Position numbers and translations under genes: made by a program
Shown here: positions 1 to 10,200 of the stretch, one piece after another
Layout: the number at the start of each line of letters is the position of its first letter
Position numbering within the stretch: the stretch's first letter is position 1
The notes under the pieces: generated by a model
The model's database searches: none
What the model was told of the DNA's origin: nothing
The model's input: only the letters and a program-made list of their open reading frames with translations
NCBI RefSeq assembly: GCF_030272615.1
Contig: NC_081406.1
Span: 237,439,922 to 237,503,921 of the forward strand
Direction: 5' to 3'
Source: Cryptomeria japonica
Lineage: Eukaryota > Streptophyta > Pinopsida > Cupressales > Cupressaceae
DNA length: 64,000 nt

Positions 1-386
1 GCATAAGTTTTTATATGGTGTAGAAAAAATTGTCTCTATGTAGAAAAGTGTATTCAGTGTCCTAGTGGAAGAATGTTTTGATTCAGATTGTGAAGAGTAT
101 GGGGTACAAACTTGGATATAATGTTAATATTCTATGCTCAAAATTTGAAATGTCTTACACCATTGGAAAGGTCTCGAAGAGACCTAATTTTAGTCCCTTA
201 ACACAATTGCCTTTGGCTTATTGAATTATCAGACCGACGACACTTTCGACCCCAGATTTCACTCCAAAGACCTCTGAAAATGTGATTTACTAAAATGTAG
301 AAATACTTAAAAAAATAGATTTTTAGTATTTTTAAATTTTATCACGTTCGTCTTGTTTTGGATCATCTTCAAAAGCCTTTGGATCA
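1..386 (-). repeat. Element 1 partial 3' LTR
   Basis: Bases from about 105 to 386 align with 5131-5424, sharing for example TTTGAAATG, TTGGAAAGGTCTCGAAGAGA, CCCTTAACACAAT, ACTAAAATGTAGAAA and AAGCCTTTGGAT. On the minus strand this copy starts TGATCCAAAGGC directly after a purine-rich tract. Bases 1-104 do not align obviously by eye with the matching part of the other LTR. Confidence 0.75.
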
Positions 387-405
387 TTCCTGCCCCCTTG
401 AAAGG
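387..405 (-). other. Element 1 polypurine tract
   Basis: On the minus strand a purine run (CAAGGGGGCAGGAA) directly precedes the TG that starts the 3' LTR, the expected position of the plus-strand DNA primer. Confidence 0.65.
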
Positions 406-429
406 AAATGGGCCCCTTTGCAGTAGTCT

Positions 430-1800
430 ATTGTAATAGATGAGGGAAGCGTATGGTAATCTGTTCACTGGTAAACCACTTGCCTTTATGTGGATGCTTT
501 CCTACTTGGAAAACATGATACAAAGGAACCTGTGTGCAATGAAGAGTTTTCATAACAACATCAATAATCTATTCACTGTCTAATGGAGTAGTGGTCTCCA
601 GGTTCAAATCGCCAGCTTGAATTGTATTGAAAAAACATCCAAAGTGCCCAACAAAGGTGTAAAATATGGATGAAGCAACTCCACATTAAAAATAGGGTGA
701 ATGCCTAAAAATGGTGGAATATTCAATTCAAAAGCAATCTCCCTAATATGCTTGGGGATATTGTATGGGCCATATCACAGAGGGTGAAGTTTCTTATATG
801 GCCCTTGAAGTATTTCTTTTTGAAATGAAGTGAGACTTTGTCACCCACTTGAAAATGATGTGGTGTGCAATCCTCATCATGACACTCTGTATCTTTTATT
901 TGCTTACTATACTATCGCATGGACCTGTTGCTCCAAATGATGAATTTTGTCAATAAATTTGGAATCCATGTCTACCTCCTCTACATATGATGATGGCTCA
1001 TGTTCCATGGCTAAAAGAGATACATCTATTGGAGCCATAGGCTAGTATCCCAAACACACCTCAAAGGGACTATTTCTAGTAGTACCATGAATGACACAAT
1101 TGTAACTATGTTGCACATATGGAAGACTCTCATCCCAAGTGAGAGAATAATAAGAGTGATACATACAAATGATGTAGATAATCATGGGATTAAGTACTTA
1201 TATTTTTTCATCTGTTGGTGGATGAAAGGATATGGATTGTGTGAGTTTTGTATCCATCATTGCCCAAAATGGTGACAAAAAATTTCCAACAAATCTACTA
1301 TCTCTATCTGAAATGGTACTCTATGGTAATCCAAAATAGACTCAGACATGGGTGAAGGATAACTTGGTGGTGCATAAATCAGACATGAAATCTATCCGCC
1401 ATCTTCAAAAACCTATCCGCCACTACATACACATAGTCATGACCACATTTGGCAGTGGGTAAACTTGACATGAAATCCATGGAGATAGACTGACAAGGTC
1501 TATCAGGAGTAGGAAGAGGCATATACAATCCTTTTTTTTGATATGAAGGCTTTAGAATTTCACATGCTACATATCACTAAATATAAGAAAAAACATCATG
1601 TTGCATATTGGGCCAAAAGAAATACCTTTGAAGCACAACAAGAGTTTTGCTAATGCCAAAATATCTCGTAGTGTGACTATAATGTTCCTCCCATACTATC
1701 TTCTCCCTCTCTTTTGTAGGGACACATATATGACCCATATAGGAAAGGATGCCATTTTGCAGGTAGAAGTTCGGAACTTTCTTACCTTGTGTTAACTAAG
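430..1800 (-). pseudogene. Element 1 integrase, broken
   Basis: Minus-strand translation, joined mentally across frames, shows a decayed zinc-binding region (about 1690-1555, with stops in the CxxC part), then a DDE core. The core has an SMDF segment near 1485 for the first Asp, DRDSRFVG near 1300 for the second, and a segment ending QHSYN..HGTTRNSPFEV near 1080-1125. A C-terminal tail with HPIFNVELLHPY lies near 650-700, followed by a weak chromodomain-like stretch that is uncertain. Integrase would insert the element DNA. Several stops and frame changes make it non-functional. Confidence 0.8.
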
Positions 1801-1859
1801 TATATACTTTAGAAAAATCATCATCCATGACATACATACTAGGCCAAGTTGTTGTCTCA

Positions 1860-2345
1860 TGTCCACAAGAGTCCAACACTATGAGTAGTGATGTGATTGG
1901 GGATCTACTTGGTGCTACCCTTTTTGTAATTAATATTAATTTAAATTTGTTGCAAGTATGCTGACCATCTTTGATGTCTACCATTTTGCAACTTCTCTCA
2001 TGTCTGCAAAAATTACAAGGGTTTATGGTCTGTGTGAATGACAATCTCTTTCCCTATAATGTAGTGGTTCCATTGTTTACAGGCCTACACAGTCACATAC
2101 ATCTCCTTGTCATATGTCAGATAACAATAAACTATATCAGAAAATGTCTCACTATGATAGGCCACTGGATGACTATGTCACATGAGGACTGCTCCTAGAG
2201 TGTAATCAGATGCATTTGTCTCAATTTCAAAGGGTTGTTAAAGATATGGAAGTGCCAAGACTAGTGTCGAACATAACCTACACTTCAATCCCTCAAAATC
2301 TCATTGTTTTACATCTATTCAAACAAATTTTGCCTTAGACCCACC
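1860..2345 (-). pseudogene. Element 1 RNase H domain, broken
   Basis: This directly follows the RT. Minus-strand residues typical of Ty3 RT-linked RNase H are visible: an ETNASDYTLGAVL stretch near 2200-2235, HPVAYHSETFSD near 2160, YDKEMY near 2110, and HTDHKPL near 2030 in a different frame from the residues downstream. It would degrade the RNA strand of the RNA/DNA hybrid. At least two frameshifts and several stops are present. Confidence 0.75.
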
Positions 2346-3100
2346 TCAAAGTACTTGATTCATATGCCATGTCAAATGAGAGAACCCAAGTACAAATTTG
2401 TGGTAGAAAATTGCCAATTCGAAGAAGCTACATAGCTCTATGATATTCTTAGGAGAAGGCCAATTCTCAATGACTTGAAACTTTGTAGGATCTACATGAT
2501 CACCCCTACTATCCATAACATAACCAAAATATTGAATGTTCTCCAATCCAAAAGAACACTTTTCTCTATTGGCATAGAGTTTGTGTTGTTGCAATGTTGA
2601 AAGTACTTGCTCAAAATGTTGTAAGTACTCATCCCATGTTTTACTAAAGATGAGTATGTCATCTAGGTAGACCACCATAAAAGAATCTGTGAAATGTCTG
2701 AGAACATCATTCATCATCCTCATGAAAGTGGAAGGGGCATTTGTTAGCCCAAAAGGCATCACCAACCATTCAAACAACCCTTCTCTAGACTTGAAAGAAG
2801 TTTTCCAAACATCTGAAGGGTCAATTGGTACTTGGTGGTATTTGGATTTCAAATCAGTTTTGGTGAAGAACTTAGCCCCATGAAGTTGGTCTAGGAGATC
2901 ATCAATTTATGGAATTGGATATCTATTCTTCACAATGATCTTTTTTAAAGCATGGTAGTCAATACATAGTCTCCATGTACCATCTCTCTTTTTAGCCAAA
3001 ACAATTGGGTTGACACAAGGGGATGCACTTGGACGGATATGGCCCTTCTGAATTAAATCCTCGATCTATCGTTTGATCTCACCATTTTCTAAAATTGATC
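2346..3100 (-). pseudogene. Element 1 reverse transcriptase, broken
   Basis: The RT palm is clear: KRDGTWRLCIDY (about 2980-3010), [13 protein letters not shown] (about 2835-2870), [13 protein letters not shown] (about 2735-2775), and the catalytic YLDD at 2658-2669. Downstream [15 protein letters not shown] is the usual connection region. An in-frame TAA interrupts the [14 protein letters not shown] segment near 2910, and the first codons are interrupted near 3070. The YLDD box itself is intact. This enzyme would make the cDNA copy. Confidence 0.9.
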
Positions 3101-3485
3101 TCCTATACATTGGCCCATTTGGAAAGGGTGTCCCTAGAATAATGTCAATTGAATACTTCACCTGATAGTGCTTAAGAACACCTGATGGTGAAGTAAATAT
3201 ATTTTGATACATTGTCAATATTGAATCCATCTATTTTTGTTGAATAGAGTTGGCTAATGTTCTAGTATTGTTGTTACCTATGATTTTATTATCCCCTTCT
3301 GGCTATATCATTTGCAATACAAAAGCTCCAGTGTGGGAAATCAAATGTCTACATTATTTTACACTAATTAAAGAAGAAGATTTTGTAAAACTTACCTCGG
3401 GAATTTGATACTTTTGTTAATTCACCTTAACAATAACACTATGTGGCCTTGACTCATATACCCCATGGTGTTGATACATCTATGG

Positions 3486-3971
3486 CTATCCTAGTAGCAC
3501 ATCACATACACCCAATGGCGCTACATCACAAATGACCTCATCTTTGAATGGTTTGATGGAATAAGATAAGCAACACTGCTTGTTTACCTGAATGTCCCTT
3601 CCTTGACTCACCCAACCCATGGAGTATGGTTGTGGATGAGGTTTTGCCTTCAAGTTCAATCTCTTTACTGCTTCAGTAGAGATTAGATTCTTTTGACTCC
3701 CACTATCAAGTATGAAGTGTAAGGAACTGCCATTCACCCACATTTGTGAATGAGATAAACACTCCTCATCTTCCCAGTGGATAATTTTTGCAGTGGCAAT
3801 AGTGGCACAAGGATCTACTTCAATAATTGTTTTATCACTTTTTTGTTCAAAGGGGTTAGTAGGCAACATGTTAGCCTCCTGTTCTACTTCATGTGTTTCT
3901 GTTATCAGCATTTTTGAAGCCCTGTAATCCTTTGTGTTATGTTGAGAGGTTTTGTGAATATCACACCACAT
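3486..3971 (-). pseudogene. Element 1 gag C-terminus and retropepsin-like protease
   Basis: The 161-codon open stretch starts with a Cys/His-rich WCDIHKTSQHNT segment and carries the aspartic-protease active site FILDSGS at residues 86-92 (catalytic Asp 89), followed by NLISTEAVKRLNLK, a typical retropepsin flap-side segment. The protease would cleave the polyprotein. The frame is open here but gag upstream and RT downstream are in other frames. Bases 3101-3485, between protease and RT, hold no recognisable domain. Confidence 0.8.
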
Positions 3972-4710
3972 ACCTGTATCTTTAGGTGTCTTTTTTTCTC
4001 ATGTGCTCCATACTGTGTTTGAGAGAAAAACTTACTAGTGGCATTTTGTTTTCCTACAAATTTATTTCTATTCTCTCCCTTGATTTTATTATTTGTAAAG
4101 AAGTCTTTCTTCCCCTTTTGTTTGAACTTCTTCTCAATTTTTGTAACATACTTATAAGAAGTCCCCAACATTAATATTCAAGAAGGACATCTCTGTTTGG
4201 ATGTATCTATGCAGTCCAGTGCTACAATATTTTAAAACTCGATGCTTCTTTGAATCTTGAATACCAAGCTTTGTCGATAAAGCATGAAACTTATTGGTAT
4301 AATCTTGTATTTTTTTGTCATTCTTTTGTTGCAGCAGTTGCCACTCCATATATTTTTCTTCATACGTTTCTTCGAGAAAATACTCATCTTTTATGAATTC
4401 AACAAATTTGCTCCATGTAGGATTATCATCTATTCCTCCAGTCAATACGACCTCTATATTTGTTACAAAATTGGTCTTCTTTGAGGTGATTTCATTTTCC
4501 CATGATTGCTTCACATGTGCCTCAGCTTTGAAGAGAGAAAAGGTTATATTTTTAGCATTTGAAAAGGTATTCATAGAAAAATACCTATTCAATTTTGTTA
4601 TCCATTAGTCCACAACATCTGCATCAATTTTACCTTCATAATTTGGAATGCCAAAATTTACCTGCACCTTGAAAGGAGTATGAGTGCTGAATGGTTTTCC
4701 TCCTTCAAGG
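3905..4710 (-). pseudogene. Element 1 gag, broken
   Basis: The capsid-like segment at 4152-4592 has W-rich helices (SWENEITSKK, WSKFVEFIKDEYF, KYMEWQLLQQ, DYTNKFHAL) matching the retrotransposon gag family. The N-terminal part, VNFGIPNYEGKIDADVVD, lies upstream in the same frame before an in-frame TAA near 4607. The earliest part (KDPNVDPIKVMLEEAL) is in another frame. A lysine/asparagine-rich segment at 3905-4171 leads towards the protease. Confidence 0.75.
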
Positions 4711-4859
4711 CTTCTTCCAACATGACCTTAATAGGATCTACATTTGGGTCTTTCATCTTTGGCCAGTTATGCCTCAAGGGAAGATAAATCGATAGATTAT
4801 GCATCTCCAATCCCAACCTCTAATAACTAGACCATGTCCAATGTGACATGCAGGAGTGT

Positions 4860-4876
4860 ACCAACTCTGATATCAA
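4860..4876 (-). other. Element 1 primer binding site (tRNA-Met type)
   Basis: The minus strand reads TTGATATCAGAGTTGGT next to the LTR end. It resembles the TGGTATCAGAGC site complementary to initiator tRNA-Met used by many plant retroelements, with a one-base change. Confidence 0.7.
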
Positions 4877-5424
4877 TGATCTGAATTCAATAAGGAATTC
4901 ATTAAAAATACAAGGCAAGCGAAAACCTACAAGTATTGCTCAACAAGAGGAGAAAGAACTTGAAAAGCCAGAGTTATATGCATCAAAAGTCACATTATCT
5001 TATCCAAAATTGAGTTTTAAACATCAACATGGAATTCCAATAGTCTTTGAAATCCAACATATTCGAAATGAAGAGTCTTTACAAAATAAAATAACAAACA
5101 AATTACAAATTTTTCAATAAAAAAAGGAATTTAGGTACCCCAACTTGGCGGGGCCATAACTTTCAACTCATAGCTTGAAATTTGAAATGACTTACACGGT
5201 TGGAAAGGTCTCGAAGAGAACTAAATTCAATCCCTTAACACAATGACCTTTAGCTTATTTATTTAAGAGACTAATGCCACTTTCAGCCCCAAATTCCACT
5301 CCAAAGACCTCCAAAAATGTGATCTACTAAAATGTAGAAAATATCAAAAAATAAGATTTTTCGGTATTTCTCAATTTTATCACCTCTGGTTTGTTTAGGA
5401 TCATCCTCAGAAGCCTTTGGATTA
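4877..5424 (-). repeat. Element 1 5' LTR
   Basis: Bounded by TG at 4877 (CA on the element strand) next to the primer site, and by the point where similarity to the 3' LTR stops near 5424. Length is about 548 bp. Only the part 5131-5424 visibly matches the other copy. Confidence 0.7.
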
Positions 5425-7185
5425 GTAGACAATTAAAAAACCTGAGCGATCATAATAATCATAAAATAAATTTTTAATTTCATTTCTTTACCATGAATCA
5501 TTTGAAGAACAATGATTAGAAGATAAACTGACATAAGAAGTCTACTTAATAGGGAGGGTCAACTATTAAAAACCATTTTTAATTGACTATATCTTACATA
5601 TCGAAATCAAAACCTCTCCAAATTCAGATGATCTAAATCTTAAGAGAAAATGCTTGAGACATGTGTCAAGCTAATAGGATTCATAATTATTAAGATTGAT
5701 TATCAAATTTCGGTTTTCATTTTAGATAATTATATATTTATTTCTTTAACATTCATTTAAGATACAATTAATTTGTTATTATTACATTTCAGTTATTTTG
5801 AATAATGTTCAAACAATGATATTTATTATAAATATAGATATTTGAATATATCTATCTAAAAGATGTTGGAAGATAGTGACCCTATTTATGTTGTGTAACA
5901 CATTTAATATAGAAGGTTCAAGACAAATTATCTATCCACATCTTACAAAAAATATCTTTGTAATATTTTTTTATTTTTCAAAGATAGACCCTATTTATCT
6001 TGTGTAGCTTATTTAATATAGATGCTTCAAGAAAAATTATCTATCGACATCTTAATAAAAAATCTTTGAAATAATTTGTTTCTTTTTCAATAATAATGCA
6101 ACCATAAGTTTATAAAAAAGTAAAACAAAATGTTTTTTTAAGACCCCATGGGGTAGCTAGCTAACCTGTGTAAAGAGGGGAGGTAGGACTCCCCAATTGA
6201 ATAAGACACCTAGTCCAAATAAATTATTTACTTTTACTTTTACTTCAAAAATCTTTTTATTTTTCCATTTTCTTTACATGCATACTTACTTTTAGTTCCA
6301 AAGTTATTCTATTTTTCTATATATATTCATTTTTAATATCAGGTTTCTAAATATGTAAGCCACAACTTTTAAAAATAAATAAATTTAGATCTATAAATGT
6401 CAATCTAAACTGTAATAGAACATAATCAATTGAATAATAGAACTTTAAAATTTTAACATGATAATAATTGTAATTCATTCCTTACAATGATGTCAAAGAA
6501 TGAATATAACATTTTTAACATAAGGTCTTCATGGTTATGTCATGATTCTAGAAGATAGGAAGGACGGCTGTAAGTCAAGCTTTATGGCATCTAGACAAAG
6601 GTGTAGACAAATGAAGAGTCTGAAAAAACAAGTCTAATAATGCAATTCTCTTGATTGTGGAATTAAATAAGGACTTTGAAGCGAACAGTTGGAATAGAAT
6701 GGTAATATATACTCTCTTGTATGAACAAATCTGAGTGAAAATACAAAATATAGAGGAACAACCTAGCTTCTCTAAATTGGATAATTAGTGTTATAATCAA
6801 GTAAACGCCGAAGTATGGTAGAAATTTTCTGTTCAAGGAAAAAATTTCAAACTAAACGTTAGGAGAACAAAGGTTCAGGCTACGACTGGAGTTGTCCAAT
6901 TTTTTCCAAGGCTATTGGGAAAAGGTAAAATTGAACAATCTCCACATATTTTCATAGAATAGTTATACAAACCATAAAATTTTACTGTTCATCAGCTTTC
7001 CTGAAAACTTAGAGCGAGACCGTAGTTGATAATGTTCAACAAGCAAAATCTATACAAATTTTGCAGAGCCTACAAAATCTTCAACAAAAACTGGCATCTC
7101 ATTTTTTTGGGATTCCTTCCTTATAAGCACTGCCATCATCTGCAGTTACTCTGCTTCATAATATAGAGTTAAAGTAAGTAAACAG
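5425..7185. other. AT-rich intergenic DNA
   Basis: No coding region or RNA gene is recognised. The only structure seen is a 109-bp imperfect tandem duplication at 5878-6095 and many short homopolymer runs. The part nearest 7186 lies downstream of the GT34 gene and may hold its 3' untranslated region. Confidence 0.5.
5878..6095. repeat. 109-bp tandem duplication
   Basis: Two imperfect copies start at 5878 and 5987, both beginning GACCCTATTTAT and sharing TTAATATAGA, TTCAAGA and AAATTATCTATC. Confidence 0.7.
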
Positions 7186-7251
7186 TTGCAGTTAAGAGAA
7201 AGAACATCATCATCAGTTTTAATGGTGAATCAGTCAACAGTAATAGTAATT

Positions 7252-8510
7252 TTATATCATGATAAGAGTATCACAATCATAGACAGAAGAAGACAAGGAA
7301 GAGTGCTTGCGACCTACAGAGCTAAGCAACTGGTTGTCTGCAAAATTGAAAGCTCTCTCAAAGCCCTCACTGCATCTTTCTGTAATGTTCTCCTTTCCAC
7401 AGAAATTACATCCACTGAAATGAGTGATAAAAGGCTGCTTTTCCTTTCCCTCAAGGAAGTCCTCAAACCTATCTATAATATATTCAAAATATCCATGTAA
7501 CACATAACTTGCTTCCAGGAACACATTATCCTCCGATTTTGTTTTGTTCTGGTTGAGAAGATACACTAAGGCGCTCTGATCATCAGGATCCCACTCTTTC
7601 GGTCTACTCTTTACAACTTTGTTCAGAGCCTTTTTAGAAGCCATTAAGTTTTCCGGCGCACCCAATTCCATCCACTTCTCCAAAAACTTGTGAGACCATT
7701 CGCAATTGCGAATCAGAAAAATCCCTGCATTCAGACCTATCCAGTCCGGATCCTCTCCATATATCTGAAATAGCAACCCCCAAAGAATTTTCATTTGTCG
7801 GAATGCACTACAGAGGTCAAGTATATTTCAGTACAAAATATCTCATCTACTTATTGGAGAGCAAGAAGGGTTAGAACTTATTATACCTTTTCCCAGGAGC
7901 CGGGGACGATGAGATTCTTGTTCCAGCTACTGTAAGTCTCAAATGGAATAGAAAAATTGAAATCTGTAAAAACAGCATCTGAATCCATCCACATAAACCA
8001 AGTCACAGATGGGTTGGCTTTCATGAGATGTATAAGAAGCGGATATCTCACCCACGTTCCAACAAATCCTTTCTGCCATACCTCTAAAGCATACCAGACC
8101 TTGCAGCCGTGCAGATTACAGTAGTCCACTTTATTTTTGTAAGACTTCATCATTACATTGTTACCCCGAGGACTAATACAAGGTGATGATCTCTCCCCTG
8201 TTACCAAAACGAACGGAGGAACACTCCCAAACGGCTTTTCCACCTGGTTCCTCACTCTTGTAAGAAGTGCTTTTGAACCATTCAAAACGTTCCCCGGCTG
8301 TCCATAGTCTGCAATCTTGACAAACTGTTTACGGCTTGTGATGGTGGTCTGTATAAAGCGGTTGAGTAGGTGGGCAGGCTTGGGATCGACATTTGATTCC
8401 ATGTTTCCCAAGTTTCCAAGGGAGAGGAAAAGAAAGGCAGTGATGAGACATCCCATTACAAACGACTTTACAGACACCCATGTCACCATTTTGGTGTTTT
8501 CCCTGCTCAT
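7252..8510 (-). CDS. GT34 family glycosyltransferase (xyloglucan xylosyltransferase / galactomannan galactosyltransferase-like)
   Basis: Two exons on the minus strand, 8510-7887 and 7764-7252, joined in phase 0 over a 122-bp intron (7886-7765) with GT at the donor and TTTCAG at the acceptor. The product is 378 residues, somewhat shorter than the usual 430-460. It has a type II Golgi membrane anchor (about 10-34), a short stem, then the catalytic domain: VTGERSSPC (103-111), NKVDYCNLHG (126-135), the metal/nucleotide-sugar DSD in WMDSDAVF (174-181), DWIGLNAGIFLIRN (215-228), DDQSALVYLL (269-278) and THFSGCNFCGK (322-332). Family members add alpha-1,6 xylose or galactose to cell-wall beta-glucan or mannan backbones in the Golgi; the donor cannot be told from sequence. 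There are no internal stops, unlike everything around it, so it is probably a live or recently live host gene. Confidence 0.9.
7765..7886 (-). other. Intron of the GT34 gene
   Basis: On the minus strand the junctions are AAAAG|GTATAA and TTTCAG|ATATAT. Joining them restores continuous GT34 similarity (GSWEK then IYGEDPDWIGLN) without frame change. Confidence 0.85.
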
Positions 8511-8572
8511 CGGCCACCACGTTCCCTATAAATGATGTTTTCCCTGCTCATCGGCCACCACGTTCCCTATAA
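8495..8572 (-). repeat. 41-bp-spaced duplication over the GT34 start codon
   Basis: A 37-bp segment (8495-8531) that includes the GT34 initiation codon is repeated exactly at 8536-8572. The second copy adds a second ATG with the same context upstream of the true start. Confidence 0.9.
8507..8551 (-). promoter_or_regulatory. Upstream ORF overlapping the GT34 start (ATGA)
   Basis: The duplicated ATG at 8551-8549 opens a 14-codon reading frame whose first five codons are the same as those of the main protein (MSREN). Its TGA (8509-8507) overlaps the main ATG (8510-8508) as ATGA. If the transcript begins upstream of 8551, ribosomes would meet this uORF first, so it could lower or couple translation. 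The transcription start is not known. Confidence 0.5.
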
Positions 8573-8951
8573 GAAGAGAGCTGGGGTCGATACTCTAGTA
8601 AATGAATTGGGACCCAAGTGAAGTGCTGCTTGGAATGGGGGAGATACTTTGGCTTATCACATGATGACATTGATCTGTCAGCTTTGACTGAATTCCACCC
8701 AAAGGAATCGAAGAAAATTGCTTATGCTGTTCCACGACGCTCGTACACGCACCAGTCTTATCGTGAAGTGATTGGAAATTGGCATTTTAGGGTTTCAGTG
8801 TACACTCGGTATTTTGTTCATCATCTTTTGAATTTATTAAAATCTTTAACTATTGGCGAGCCCTGGTTGTGCTCATTGACTGGAGCATCTCGCCCGCCGG
8901 CTGCCGCCGATATATTTGGCTTTTCCATCCAAACACGACGATGAATTGAAT
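8573..8951. other. GT34 5'-flanking region
   Basis: This is the likely promoter side of the GT34 gene. A plus-strand open frame at 8618-8944 (108 codons) has no recognisable family and I do not call it a gene. No convincing TATA box was found. Confidence 0.4.
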
Positions 8952-9066
8952 CTTGTTGGATTTACACATCGCATGAATAATTTAAAAGAGAGGAGAAGAT
9001 GCAATTACCTAATATTCTGAAGTTTGTTGAAATTTGATGTTAGACATGAGTATGCATTAATTTGGG

Positions 9067-9543
9067 TTACAACCATCCAGAACCCAACAGAAAACAGACG
9101 TGAACTAGCCCACAAAAGCCTAGGGCATTGCAGCCATACAAAACAACAGCCAAGATCAAAACAAAATTTCTAAACAACATCATTTTGATCAATTTATCAT
9201 TCTTCTGAATGATATTTTCATTGATATTTTTAACTTTCTTAATGATGCTGTCAACACGGATCATACTCTTGTCCTTGCTACAGAGCCTTGTCGCTGGATC
9301 AGACAAGGACTTCTCGTTCACATCCAAATCCGCATCCACGTCCTCTGAGGGAACCCTATGTTTCTTATGGGTACCTACATCTACAACCTTTTCTTTCTTG
9401 ACCATCTTAGTGCTACCAGTGGGGGAATTGCGTTGAGAAATAGCACGAAGAACTTCAACCTGCTCATTGAGTTTACAGAGACCATCGCTGGTATTGTCCA
9501 TGATAGACATATTTTGCCATTTTTCGTAGACTATGGTCTCCAA
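9067..9543 (-). CDS. Unrecognised 158-codon ORF in the insert
   Basis: An acidic/lysine-rich N-terminal half (VNEKSLSDPATRLCSKDK, then KKVKNINENIIQKNDKLIK, coiled-coil-like) is followed by a hydrophobic C-terminus (FVLILAVVLYGCNALGFCGLVHVCFLLG). No family is recognised. It lies downstream of the RNase H fragment on the same strand and may be the degenerate 3' part of the same mobile sequence, not a gene. Confidence 0.25.
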   Translation of the reverse strand: METIVYEKWQNMSIMDNTSDGLCKLNEQVEVLRAISQRNSPTGSTKMVKKEKVVDVGTHKKHRVPSEDVDADLDVNEKSLSDPATRLCSKDKSMIRVDSIIKKVKNINENIIQKNDKLIKMMLFRNFVLILAVVLYGCNALGFCGLVHVCFLLGSGWL

Positions 9544-9702
9544 ACGGTTCCTGTCTCCCCCATCCTACAAAAATCCCAATTCACAACAAACTGCAACACA
9601 GATAGAGTCGAGCTAAACCAAATATAAACAATTAAAAAAGCCACCAGAAAGTTCGGCTTTCCCCACATAAATGATGTCCTGCCCATGACACCTTGGAGCA
9701 CG

Positions 9703-10071
9703 TCATCCTCCATCATTTCCAAAAACCCCTTGTACTTCACACACATCATAATCATTGCGGAGTAAGATATGGAGATCCATTAGGATCTGGTCATAATTGT
9801 TCCAAACTTTCCTACTTGGCAAGCCAACCCCAAGGTTAGCCAAATTATCCACAACCTTATTACCTTCACAGTAAACATGTAAAATTTTAAATTCATCAAA
9901 GTCTCTAAGAAGCATTAGGCAATCTTCAATTATATGTTTAATCGACCAACTAGGGGGGGAGGAACACATTAAACAATTAATGATGTTTAGGGAGTCACAT
10001 TCCAACCAGACCCTTCTCAAACCTTTCTCTTTAGCCAATTTGATCCTGACATAGGCTGCGAAGGGGGTTAC
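9703..10071 (-). pseudogene. Truncated plant RNase H-like domain (LINE type)
   Basis: The minus-strand frame reads KLAKEKGLRRVWLECDSLN, CLMCS, SIKHIIEDC and ILHVYCEGNKVVDNLANLG. This matches the RNase H-like domain found downstream of reverse transcriptase in plant non-LTR retrotransposons and in many plant host-like fragments. The N-terminal beta strands with the first catalytic Asp are missing: the frame enters the direct-repeat DNA at 10072. It is a fragment, probably carried in with the insert at 9071-10064. Confidence 0.7.
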
Positions 10072-10200
10072 TTTTCTTGTTGGACTTACACATTGCATGA
10101 ATAATTCAAAAGAGAAGAGAAGATGCATTTATATAATTACTAGTATTTGAAGTTTGCTGAAATTTGATGTTAGATGTGAGTATACATCAATTAGGATTAC

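Larger units (their letters stand above)
1..5424 (-). mobile_element. Element 1: degenerate Ty3/gypsy LTR retrotransposon, cut by window start
   Basis: Read on the minus strand the order is 5' LTR (4877-5424), tRNA-Met-type primer site, gag, aspartic protease, reverse transcriptase, RNase H, integrase, polypurine tract and a partial 3' LTR. Order RT-RH-IN makes it Ty3/gypsy. Every coding domain carries stops or frameshifts, so it is not autonomous now. The 3' LTR runs off the left edge, so the target duplication cannot be checked. Confidence 0.9.
8952..10200. repeat. Pair of about 120-bp direct repeats around a 1-kb insert
   Basis: Copies at 8952-9070 and 10076-10200 both run from CTTGTTGGA through GCATGAATAATT, AGAGAAGATGCA, TGAAATTTGATGTTAGA to GRTTAC and are clearly related. 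The insert between them is bounded by GGGTTAC at 9064-9070 and 10065-10071, which could be its target duplication. Confidence 0.75.

Noticed and set aside
8618..8944. 108-codon plus-strand ORF upstream of the GT34 gene
   Set aside because: No recognisable family, no intron or promoter evidence, and it lies in the likely promoter of the opposite-strand gene.
8952..10200. The 120-bp direct repeats as LTRs of a tiny LTR element
   Set aside because: They begin TGTTGG, but there is no primer site after the first copy, no polypurine tract before the second, and no clear CA end.
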